Shown: in pieces, positions 25,422 through 33,106 of the stretch | Position numbering within the stretch: position 1 is the first letter of the stretch | Layout: every line of letters begins with the position of its first letter | Origin: Sphingomonas phyllosphaerae | Lineage (GTDB): Bacteria; Pseudomonadota; Alphaproteobacteria; Sphingomonadales; Sphingomonadaceae | Direction of reading: 5' to 3' | NCBI GenBank assembly: GCA_036946405.1 | Contig: JAQIJC010000001.1 | Coordinates: forward strand, 3,299,501-3,363,500 | DNA length: 64,000 bases | Made by a program: the position numbers and the translations under genes | The notes under the pieces: generated by a model | Told to the model about the DNA's origin: nothing | The model's input: the letters and a program-made list of their open reading frames with translations, nothing else | The model's database searches: none

Positions 25422-26426
25422 ATGGCTGGAACGAAGGTATTGGTGGTCGACGACTCGTTGACCATGCGCGCGCTGATCTCGGGTGCGCTCGAGCGGATCC
25501 CGGGCGTGGAAGTGGTCGGCATGGCCGATGGCGCGGCGGAAGCGCGCGGGCTGGTGGAGAGCACCCGCCCCGACGTGATGACGCTCGACGTCGAGATGCC
25601 GGGGATGAGCGGCCTCGATTATCTCGCCGAGATCATGGACACCAAGCCGATGCCGGTCATCATGTTCTCGACCCGCACGCAGGACGGTGCGGCGGAATCG
25701 ATCGAGGCGCTGCGGCTTGGTGCGATCGACTGTTTCCCCAAGCCGCGCGTCGCCGCGCCAGCCGAGCTGGATGCGATCATCGCCAAGCTCGCCAAGCGCC
25801 TCAAAGCCGCCAAGAAGGCTGACCTGAAGCCGAAGAGCGCGCCCAAGTCCGCCAAATCCCCGCCGATCGACTGGAACGGACGTCTGCTGCTGGTCGGCGG
25901 CGATGCGTCGAACACCAAGTCGATCTTCGACCTGTTCGCGGGATTCCCCGCCAATTGCCCGCCGACCGTCGTCGTCCAGCATCTCGGACCGGGCATGGTC
26001 GAGAGCATGGCCGAGAAGCTCGCCGAGCAATGCGCGGCCAAGGTGGTGGTCGCCACCGACGGGATGAAGCCTGAACAGGGCACGATCTACCTTGCCCCGC
26101 ACGGCGACGCGCATCTGGTGATCGATAGCTGGCCGAACGGCACGCTGCGCCTGCTCGCCAAGGATCCGGTCGCGGGCGAGCGTCCGTCGATCTCGCTGCT
26201 GTTCGCCTCCGCGGCGAAGGCGGCGGCGGCGAACGCGGTCGGTGTGCTGTTGCTCGACGCCAACGAGGATGGCGCCGGCGGCTTGCGCGCGCTCAACGCG
26301 GCGGGCGGCTATGCCTTCGCGCCGGCGGAAAGCGGCGGTGGCTACACGCTGACGCGCGGGATGGTGTCGCAGCCGGTCGCCAGCGACGCGCTGGTCGCCG
26401 GCGTCATGAAGATGTGCTCGAAATGA
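25422..26426 (+). CDS. CheB-like protein, predicted catalytically dead methylesterase
   Basis: A 334-residue paralogue of CheB in the same operon. The receiver domain is intact: VVDDSLTMRALI and phospho-acceptor in DVMTLDVEMPGMSG. The esterase domain is degenerate: the catalytic serine block VGASTGGVEA of the true CheB aligns with VGGDASNTKS, replacing Ser161 by Asp161 and losing the glycine pair. The TGMGADG block reads LDANEDG. The histidine region VVVQHLGP remains. The linker is lysine-rich (KKADLKPKSAPKSAKS). It may act as a phosphate sink or a receptor-binding competitor of CheB; that is inference. Confidence 0.88.
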   Translation: MAGTKVLVVDDSLTMRALISGALERIPGVEVVGMADGAAEARGLVESTRPDVMTLDVEMPGMSGLDYLAEIMDTKPMPVIMFSTRTQDGAAESIEALRLGAIDCFPKPRVAAPAELDAIIAKLAKRLKAAKKADLKPKSAPKSAKSPPIDWNGRLLLVGGDASNTKSIFDLFAGFPANCPPTVVVQHLGPGMVESMAEKLAEQCAAKVVVATDGMKPEQGTIYLAPHGDAHLVIDSWPNGTLRLLAKDPVAGERPSISLLFASAAKAAAANAVGVLLLDANEDGAGGLRALNAAGGYAFAPAESGGGYTLTRGMVSQPVASDALVAGVMKMCSK

Positions 26427-26749
26427 CCGCTGCGGCGGCGCTGCCCTCGCCGGAGGGGGAGGTGCCGGCCGGCGGCGTGCCGCGCCCGCTGGCGCAGGCG
26501 CTCGCCGCCGAGCTGGTGCTCGCGTCGAGCATGTTGGCGGATCTCGCCTACGACCTAGGCAGCGACGGCGCGACATTGCGCCGGCACATGGCCAGCCTTC
26601 AGCGCATCGACCATATAACGCAGATCCAGCTCGCGATCGCCGACCTGCTGCGCACCTCGAATGGCGCGGCAGACGACATCGGCCAAGTGACTCTGCAGGA
26701 TATGGCCGACCGGTTGCGCGCGTTCGTGGCGCAGAACGACGCAGCGTAG
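26423..26749 (+). CDS. small helical protein closing the che operon, unknown function
   Basis: A 108-residue protein whose ATG at 26423 overlaps the preceding stop (ATGA), so it is almost certainly co-translated with the che genes. After a Pro/Ala-rich N-terminus it is predicted all-helical; LQRIDHITQIQLAIADLLR has a flavour of the QD-x-TGQ helix of CheZ phosphatases, but the acidic/glutamine catalytic pair is not clearly present. I do not recognise a family. Last gene of the operon. Confidence 0.75.
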   Translation: MTAAAALPSPEGEVPAGGVPRPLAQALAAELVLASSMLADLAYDLGSDGATLRRHMASLQRIDHITQIQLAIADLLRTSNGAADDIGQVTLQDMADRLRAFVAQNDAA

Positions 26750-26804
26750 CCGGACCCGGTCTACGATCTTCCTTCGGAGGACAGCACCGGCGACAGGCTT
26801 GCGC

Positions 26805-27368
26805 CTAGCCTGCGGAAGTTGTGCCCGGCCGCAAGTACGCGAACATGTGCGGCACATAATCCGCCTTGCCGATCGTCACGCCGGTATGGCGGAGGATCGC
26901 ATAAGCGGTGATGACGTGGAAGTAGAATTGCGGCAACGCCCAGTCGCGCGCATATTGTTCACCGGTCATGTCGAACGTCAGGCCGCCCGGCAGTTCGATC
27001 GTGACCATGAGGTCCGCGCCAGCATCCAACGCCTTCTCCGACACGTCCGCCAAAAACGATAGCGCGTCGTCAAGGCGAGCGTGGGCATCTGCCATGGTCC
27101 CGGCGGCCTCACCGGCGCTCCGTCCCTCCGCGGCAATCGCATTCAGCCACTCTGGAACGGGTTGGCCGCGCAATCGAAAGACGGCCTCCTGCGCCTGAAA
27201 AGCCGCGAAGCGAACCTGCGCAGCAAGCGGCAACATATCCTCGGCAAGGCGCGCCGTCAGCAAGCTTTCCGCGTGATCCGGCGAGTGCTTCTGCGCCTTG
27301 TCCAGCAAGCCGGCCAGCGTTTCCAGCATCTGTCGGTAGGTCGGCACGAGCAGATTCGTCAGCGTCAT
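26805..27368 (-). CDS. DUF1993 domain-containing protein
   Basis: A 187-residue cytoplasmic protein of the DUF1993 family, helical and related in fold to DinB-like proteins. Recognisable parts are the N-terminal YRQMLETLAGLLDKAQKH, the middle FRLRGQPVPEW, and the C-terminal QFYFHVITAYAILRHTGV. Function is unknown. It converges on the che operon and lies upstream, in the same orientation, of no obvious partner. Confidence 0.85.
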   Translation of the reverse strand: MTLTNLLVPTYRQMLETLAGLLDKAQKHSPDHAESLLTARLAEDMLPLAAQVRFAAFQAQEAVFRLRGQPVPEWLNAIAAEGRSAGEAAGTMADAHARLDDALSFLADVSEKALDAGADLMVTIELPGGLTFDMTGEQYARDWALPQFYFHVITAYAILRHTGVTIGKADYVPHMFAYLRPGTTSAG

Positions 27369-27463
27369 GACGTAAACATAGGGAAGAATGACAACGACAT
27401 CATGACACGCTTATGCCCGTCATGCTCGTCATCCCTCCTGACACACCGGCTCGATTTCACACG

Positions 27464-27490
27464 AAAAGGGCGGCCCGTTGCCGGACCGCC
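27464..27490 (-). terminator. rho-independent terminator of the rplM-rpsI operon
   Basis: On the minus strand GGCGGTCCGGCAACGGGCCGCC forms a hairpin, in two pieces around a TTGC/GCAA loop, followed by CTTTTCGT. It lies 70 bp after the rpsI stop. Confidence 0.7.
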
Positions 27491-27559
27491 TCTTCGTACC
27501 ATCGCTGGCAAGCCAGATCGTCGAGCGATGCCGATCGAGCCGGCACCATCCGCCTGATC

Positions 27560-28108
27560 TTAGCGCTTCGAGAACTGGAAGCTACGACGTGCCTTGGCGC
27601 GGCCGTACTTCTTACGCTCGACGACGCGCGGATCGCGCGTCAGGAAGCCTGCCGCCTTCACCGGAGCGCGCAGCGCCGGCTCGTAGCGGGTGATCGCCTG
27701 GCTGATGCCGTGCTTCACCGCACCGGCCTGACCCGACAGGCCACCACCCTTGACGGTGCAGATCACGTCATACTGGCCTTCGCGCTCGGTGATGCCGAAC
27801 ACCTGGTTGATGACGAGACGCAGCGTCGGACGCGCGAAGTAGACTTCCTGATCGCGACCGTTGATCGTGATCTTGCCCGAGCCCGGCTTCAGCCAGACGC
27901 GCGCGACGGCGTCCTTACGACGGCCGGTCGCATAGGCACGGCCGTACTTGTCAATCTCCTGCGCGCGCAGCGGGGCGCGCTGCACCGGCTCCTGCACGTC
28001 GCCGGCCAGATACGCCTCGGCGGTGTTGTCGGCCTGCTCGACCGCGGTCTGCTGCTGCTGCTGGAGCGCCGCACCCAGATCGGAAAGGGACTGGCGGTTG
28101 TCGGACAT
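27560..28108 (-). CDS. rpsI: 30S ribosomal protein S9
   Basis: A 182-residue S9. The conserved part starts at [20 protein letters not shown] and ends in the universal basic tail ([15 protein letters not shown]), which contacts P-site tRNA. About 50 extra N-terminal residues, rich in glutamine ([12 protein letters not shown]), precede the bacterial core, an extension typical of alphaproteobacteria. Its ATG shares a base with the rplM stop (TAATG), so the two are coupled. Confidence 0.97.
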   Translation of the reverse strand: MSDNRQSLSDLGAALQQQQQTAVEQADNTAEAYLAGDVQEPVQRAPLRAQEIDKYGRAYATGRRKDAVARVWLKPGSGKITINGRDQEVYFARPTLRLVINQVFGITEREGQYDVICTVKGGGLSGQAGAVKHGISQAITRYEPALRAPVKAAGFLTRDPRVVERKKYGRAKARRSFQFSKR

Positions 28109-28587
28109 TATGCGCCCACCTTGTTCTTGCGGCTCATCGCCGCGATATCGAGGACTTCCGGGTTCTGCGCTTCGTGCGGGTGCTCGGCGCCCGCGAAGAT
28201 GCGCAGGTTGCGCATCTGCTGACGGCCCAGCGGACCGCGCGGGATCATGCGCTCGACGGCCTTTTCCAGCACACGCTCGGGGAACTTGCCCTCCAGCACC
28301 TTGGCGGGCGTGATGCCCTTGATGCCGCCGGCATAACCGGTGTGCTTGTAATAGACCTTGTCGGTCAGCTTGTTGCCGGTGAACCGCACCTTGTCCGCGT
28401 TGATGACGATGACATTGTCACCGCAATCGACGTGCGGGGTGAAGCTGGTCTTGTGCTTGCCGCGCAGCACGTTGGCGATCACCACCGCCGCACGACCGAC
28501 CACGAGGTCGGTGGCGTCGACGATGTGCCACTTCTTTTCCACCTCGTGCGGCTTGGCCGCCTTGGTGGTCTTCATCAGCGCCTTCAT
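28108..28587 (-). CDS. rplM: 50S ribosomal protein L13
   Basis: A 159-residue L13 with [49 protein letters not shown] core and [20 protein letters not shown]. ATGs at 28587 and 28575 are both possible; the second ([19 protein letters not shown]) has AAGG nine bases upstream and cannot be excluded. First gene of the L13-S9 operon. Confidence 0.96.
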   Translation of the reverse strand: MKALMKTTKAAKPHEVEKKWHIVDATDLVVGRAAVVIANVLRGKHKTSFTPHVDCGDNVIVINADKVRFTGNKLTDKVYYKHTGYAGGIKGITPAKVLEGKFPERVLEKAVERMIPRGPLGRQQMRNLRIFAGAEHPHEAQNPEVLDIAAMSRKNKVGA

Positions 28588-28748
28588 GGTGCCTGGTGAC
28601 CTTCATTTCGCGTCGAAAGAGAAAAAACGCGCCACCCCGCCGGGTGCACGCGTCGATGGCGGCGCAATGCCGCGCGGTGACGATCCTGTCAAGGTTTCCG
28701 CGGGTTTGCTGACGGGTATTCTGATACCAGCAGCGTCGTCGCCAGCTG

Positions 28749-29789
28749 CTAAGCCCGGCGGCGGCTGACCGCATGCGCGGCCACGACCGTCGCGATCAGC
28801 AGCAGCGCGGCATTCGCCTGATGCGCCACCGCGACCATGATCTCGACCCCCGTGAGCAGTGTCGCAATGCCGAGCGCGATCTGCACCACGACCAGCAGCG
28901 TCAGCGCCGCCGCGATCCGGTCCGCCCGCATCTTGCGCGCTTGATATGCCAGCCACACCAGCGCCCCGGCCGCGACGAATGCGATCCAGCGGTGGAGAAA
29001 CTGCACGACAACCGGATTGTCGATCGCATTGCTCCACACCGGCGCCAGCATCGGCGCGTTGGCGGGGAACCACGCGTCGCCCATCAGCGGCCAGCTCGAA
29101 AAGGCATAACCGGCGTCGAGCCCGGCGGTCAGCGCGCCGAGCGTGATCTGCACCGCCAGCGCCGCGATCACCAGCGCCGGGCCGGTGCGCAGCGCCGCCG
29201 GGCGCGCGAGCGGATTGGCGGCAAGCGCGCTCAGGTCGCGCGCGGTCCAGATGATGCCGCCGAGGATGAACAGAGCGGTGCCGAGATGAGTCGCGAGCCG
29301 CAGGTGGCTGACGTCGGTGCGCACCGAAAGACCCGAGGCGACCATCCACCAGCCGATCGCCCCCTGCAACCCGCCGAGCGCCAGCAGCGCCGTCAACCGC
29401 CAGCCATAGCCGCGCGGGATCTGCCGCTTAACCGCGAACCACAGGAGCGGCAGCGCAAAGGCCAGCCCGATCACGCGCCCGAGCAGCCGGTGCAGATACT
29501 CCCAGAAGAAGATCGCCTTGAACCCGTCGAGCGTCATGCCGCGGTTGAGCTGCTGATATTCGGGGATGCGCTGGTAATTGGCGAACTCGGCCTGCCATTG
29601 CGCCTGCGTCAGCGGCGGGACGACGCCGCTGATCGGCTTCCACTGCGTGATCGACAGCCCGGATTCGGTCAGACGCGTGATCCCGCCGATCACCACCATC
29701 GCCACGATCAGCGCCGCGACCCAGTAGAGCCAGCGCGCGAGCGCCGCCGGACGCGTGGAGAGCGAGAAACCCGGGCTTGCCTGTAGCAT
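28749..29789 (-). CDS. ctaA: heme A synthase (COX15/CtaA)
   Basis: A 346-residue polytopic membrane enzyme converting heme O to heme A for cytochrome oxidase. Family blocks: VVIGGITRLTESGLSITQWKP, FFWEYLHRLLGRVIG with heme-ligating histidine, GLSVRTDVSHLRLATHLG and VVVQFLHRWIAFVA, over about eight membrane helices. The native ATG at 29789 has AAAGGCGCC upstream. The frame stays open beyond it, through a REP remnant and the whole IS30 transposase to 30860, making an apparent 703-residue fusion; independent initiation at 29789 is far more likely. Promoter replacement by the IS is possible. Confidence 0.93.
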   Translation of the reverse strand: MLQASPGFSLSTRPAALARWLYWVAALIVAMVVIGGITRLTESGLSITQWKPISGVVPPLTQAQWQAEFANYQRIPEYQQLNRGMTLDGFKAIFFWEYLHRLLGRVIGLAFALPLLWFAVKRQIPRGYGWRLTALLALGGLQGAIGWWMVASGLSVRTDVSHLRLATHLGTALFILGGIIWTARDLSALAANPLARPAALRTGPALVIAALAVQITLGALTAGLDAGYAFSSWPLMGDAWFPANAPMLAPVWSNAIDNPVVVQFLHRWIAFVAAGALVWLAYQARKMRADRIAAALTLLVVVQIALGIATLLTGVEIMVAVAHQANAALLLIATVVAAHAVSRRRA

Positions 29790-29866
29790 GGCGCCTTTTA
29801 CGACCCGCTTGTAAGGAAGGGAAGCCTGCGGGCGAAGCTCGGGGTCACCGCCCCGATCCCTTCCCC

Positions 29867-29888
29867 GTCGCCCCGGACTTGATCCGGG
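29867..29888. repeat. REP family A, left arm split by IS30 element
   Basis: GTCGCCCCGGACTTGATCCG (plus GG) is the left arm of a family A REP whose right arm resumes at 30903 beyond the insertion sequence. On the minus strand it is translated as TPGSSPGRRG in the read-through frame. Confidence 0.7.
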
Positions 29889-29890
29889 TG

Positions 29891-30860
29891 TGGATTCACA
29901 ATCGAAGTGCAACGGGAAGAAGGCCTCGGCTGGGGTTTGGAAGCCGAGGCATTTTCTTGGTGTATGGTTGTGTCTGGCAAGGATGGCGCCGAGCGTTTGC
30001 TGTGACAAGCCGTGGCGATCGGTTTTGCGGGGGATGTCGCGGCGGAGTCGTCCGATGGCGTTCTCGACGCCGCCCTTTTGCCACGGCGAGCGGGGATCGC
30101 AGAACCAGGTATCGAGCCCGAGCTGGCGTTCGATCTGTGGGTAGCGGGCGAATTCCGAGCCGTTATCGAAGGTAATGGATCGTCGTGCGCGCGGCGGGAC
30201 CGCGCGCAGCATCCGCACGAGCGCGGCGGCGACGGGATCGGCCTTGAGGCTGTCCTGACGCACCGCGATGGTGAGCCGCGACGTGCGTTCGTGTGCGATG
30301 ATCACCGCATGTCCGGGCTTGGAGAAGAGCATGGCGTCTGCCTCCCAATGCCCGGGTTCCTGGCGGGTGGCGACATGCGGCGGCCGATCGTGGATCGAGG
30401 GGCCGGTTCGGCGCGGCCATCCGCCTTTGGTGCGCCAGCCCCGCTTGTACTTGGCGCGCGGCAGATAATGCCGCCACCGCCGGTCGTTGGTGCGCTTGAG
30501 CTGGGCATGGACGAAGCGGTAGATCGTCTCGTGGCTGATGATCCGGTGGCCGGCCTCGCGGGCGAGGCGGCCTGAAACCTGCTCGGGCGACCAGCCGGCG
30601 GCGAGACGGTCGAGGATGTTTTCACGCAGCGCGTCCTCGCGCTCCAGCCGGCAGCCATGCCAGCGGCGAGCCTCGGCCTGCGCCCGCGCATAGCCGGGGC
30701 GGTATCCGATCCTGGCACCGGCATTGCGCTTCAACTCACGCGAGACGGTCGACGGCTCGCGATCCAGAGCTGCAGCGATTTTCCGGATCAATTGCCCGGC
30801 TTCATGAAGCCGGGCAATCGAACACCGTTCCTCAAGCGATAGCTGGCGATAGGTCGACAT
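29891..30860 (-). CDS. IS30-family transposase, no stop codon inside the element
   Basis: An apparently intact transposase. The N-terminal helix-turn-helix reads LSLEERCSIARLHEAGQLIRK and REPSTVSRELKRN; the DDE residues are in GHWEADAMLF, ITFDNGSEFA and KGGVENAIGRLR. The terminal inverted repeat is itself coding (LHFDCES), and no stop lies in the element, so translation continues into flanking DNA and in frame into ctaA at 28749. The true transposase end therefore depends on the insertion site. Domain integrity suggests recent arrival. Confidence 0.88.
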
Positions 30861-30902
30861 GGCCGCACCTGTTTCAGGTGTTGCACTTCGTTTGTGAACT
30901 CA
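29891..30902 (-). mobile_element. IS30-family insertion sequence (about 1.01 kb)
   Basis: Terminal inverted repeats TTCACAATCGAAGTGCAAC (left) and TTCACAAACGAAGTGCAAC (right, complement) differ at one base and bracket a single transposase gene. Extending by TGGA/TGAG gives outer ends at 29891 and 30902; the exact border is uncertain by a few bases and no clear target duplication is seen. The element has split a family A REP and sits about 100 bp upstream of ctaA in the same orientation. Confidence 0.75.
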
Positions 30903-30972
30903 GGGGGGCCCCGCTTCTTCTTGCCCGGATCGCCGAAAAGCAGCGGGATCCCGGATCAAGTCCGGGGTGACG
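30903..30972. repeat. REP family A, right part of the copy split by IS30
   Basis: GGCCCCGCTTCTTCTTGCCC and the arm AGCGGGATCCCGGATCAAGT followed by CCGGGGTGACG. With 29867-29888 it reconstitutes one complete family A palindrome. Confidence 0.7.
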
Positions 30973-30990
30973 AGGACTATCGGAGCCGCT

Positions 30991-33033
30991 CTAAACGCCC
31001 GGCCCGTTTGCCTTCAGCTCGGCCAGCCATGCCGCCGCGGTTCCGTCCGACGGCGCACGCCAGTCGCCGCGTGGCGACAGCGCGCCGCCCGCCGACACTT
31101 TCGGCCCGTTCGGGATCGCCGAGCGCTTGAACTGGCTGGTCTGGAAGAAGCGGATCAGGAAGCGCTCCAGCCAGTGCATGATCGTCGCCAGATCGTAAGC
31201 GGTGCGTGCATTTTCCGGATAGCCGAGCGGCCAGCGGCCGGCGGATGCATCGTGCCATGCGTGCCAGGCGAGGAACGCGACCTTCGACGGCGCAAGGCCA
31301 TGGCGGATCAGATAATGTGCGAAGAAGTCGTTGAGCGGATACGGCCCGATCTTGCTCTCGGTGCTCTGCAACGCCTCGCCGGGAACCAGTTCGGGGCTGA
31401 TTTCCTGCCCCAGAATCGCCTCCAGTACCGCATCGGTGTCGCGATCATATTGGTCGGTGCCGATCGCCCAGCGGATCAGGAACTGGATCAGCGTTTTCGG
31501 CACGCCGGCATTGACCGCATAATGGCTCATCTGGTCGCCGACCCCGTAGGTGCACCAGCCGAGCGCCAGCTCCGACAGATCGCCGGTGCCGACCACCAGC
31601 CCATCGCGCTGGTTGGCGATGCGGAACAGATAATCGGTGCGCAGCCCGGCCTGGACGTTTTCGAACGTCACGTCATAGACCGGCTCGCCGCGCCCGAACG
31701 GATGCCCCATATCTTCCAGCATCCGCGTCGCCGCCGGGCGGATGTCGATCTCCTCGGCGGTGATCCCCAGCGTGCGCATCAGCTTCCACGCATTGCCCTT
31801 CGTCCCCTCGCTTGTCGCGAAGCCGGGCATCGTGATGCCGAGGATGTCGCTGCGCGGTCGTCCTAGCCGGTCGAGCGCCTTGGCGGCGACGATCAAGGCG
31901 TGCGTGCTGTCGAGCCCGCCCGACACGCCGATCACCAGCCGCTGCGCGCGCGCGGCGACCAATCGCTTCGCGATCCCCTCGACCTGGATGTTGAAGGCCT
32001 CGTAGCAATCCTCGTCGAGCTTGTCGGGCGTATTGGGCACGAACGGAAAGCGGCGAATCTCGCGCTTCAGGCCGACGTCGGCGAAATCAGGCCGATGCTG
32101 GAAGCCGATGCGACGAAAACGCGTCTCGGGATGCCCGGCGACGGCGGCGGCGTCGTTGAAGGTGCCGTTGCGCAATCGCTCCTGCACAAGCCGCTCGGTA
32201 TCGACGTCGGCGATCGTCAGCCCCGGCTCGTGCGCGAACCGCTCGGAGGTCGCCAGCAACTCGCCCAGTTCATGGACGCTGCCCTGCCCGTCCCACGCCA
32301 GATCGGTCGTACTCTCGCCCGGCCCCGCGGCGGAATAGACATACGCGCACATCGCGCGCGCCGATTGCGATGCCGACAACATCATCCGCTCACGCGACTT
32401 GCCGATCACGACGTTCGATGCCGACAGATTGACGCAGATCAGCGCCCCCGCCAGCGCCCCCATCGTCGAGGGCGGGGTCGGCGACCAATAATCCTCACAA
32501 ATCTCGGCATGAACCGTGAAGTTCGGCAGATCGTCGGCAGCGAAGATCAGGTCGGTCCCGAACGGCACCTCCTCACCGTCGATCGCGATCGTCAACCCGG
32601 TCAGCCCCGCCCCGCTCGCGAACCAGCGCTTCTCGTAATATTCGCGATAATTGGGCAGGAAGGTCTTCGGCACCACCCCCAGCACCCGCCCGCGCGCGAT
32701 CGCGAGCGCACAATTATAGAGCCGCCCGCCGCGCTCCAGCGCCGCGCCGACCAGCAGCACCGGGCGCAGATCGACACTCGCCGCCATCACGGCCGCGATC
32801 GCCGCGCGGGTCGCGCGCTGCAGGGCCGATTGCAGGTGCAGGTCGTCGATCGCATAGCTGCTCAGGTTCAGTTCGGGATAGACGACCAGATCGACCCCCG
32901 CCGCATCCGCTGTCCGCGCGACCGTGATCGCCGCTTCGGCATTGGCCGCGACGTCCCCGACGGTGGCGAGCGGGGTGGCGGCGGCGACACGCACCATCCC
33001 GTGGCGATGCAGCGAGCGGAAGGCTGGGTTCAT
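30991..33033 (-). CDS. nadE: glutamine-dependent NAD(+) synthetase
   Basis: A 680-residue two-domain enzyme making NAD from deamido-NAD, ATP and glutamine. The N-terminal nitrilase-like glutaminase shows the Glu ([13 protein letters not shown]), Lys ([19 protein letters not shown]) and Cys (HAEICEDYW) triad. The C-terminal synthetase has the ATP loop [15 protein letters not shown] and [21 protein letters not shown]. The ATG at 33033 ([21 protein letters not shown]) matches family N-termini; the frame extends to 33084 without a ribosome site. Confidence 0.95.
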   Translation of the reverse strand: MNPAFRSLHRHGMVRVAAATPLATVGDVAANAEAAITVARTADAAGVDLVVYPELNLSSYAIDDLHLQSALQRATRAAIAAVMAASVDLRPVLLVGAALERGGRLYNCALAIARGRVLGVVPKTFLPNYREYYEKRWFASGAGLTGLTIAIDGEEVPFGTDLIFAADDLPNFTVHAEICEDYWSPTPPSTMGALAGALICVNLSASNVVIGKSRERMMLSASQSARAMCAYVYSAAGPGESTTDLAWDGQGSVHELGELLATSERFAHEPGLTIADVDTERLVQERLRNGTFNDAAAVAGHPETRFRRIGFQHRPDFADVGLKREIRRFPFVPNTPDKLDEDCYEAFNIQVEGIAKRLVAARAQRLVIGVSGGLDSTHALIVAAKALDRLGRPRSDILGITMPGFATSEGTKGNAWKLMRTLGITAEEIDIRPAATRMLEDMGHPFGRGEPVYDVTFENVQAGLRTDYLFRIANQRDGLVVGTGDLSELALGWCTYGVGDQMSHYAVNAGVPKTLIQFLIRWAIGTDQYDRDTDAVLEAILGQEISPELVPGEALQSTESKIGPYPLNDFFAHYLIRHGLAPSKVAFLAWHAWHDASAGRWPLGYPENARTAYDLATIMHWLERFLIRFFQTSQFKRSAIPNGPKVSAGGALSPRGDWRAPSDGTAAAWLAELKANGPGV

Positions 33034-33106
33034 GTCGCTCGAATACCGGTGCCATGCCGACTTTGCCAACTGTTCGCGGTGCATCCGCTAAGCTACATCA
33101 GTCAGG

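Noticed and set aside
27413..28222. Plus-strand frame opposite rpsI
   Set aside because: Antisense shadow of a universally conserved ribosomal protein gene.
28749..30860. Genuine transposase-heme A synthase fusion protein
   Set aside because: ctaA has its own ATG and AAGG site at 29789 and the join passes through a REP remnant; a chance read-through is simpler.
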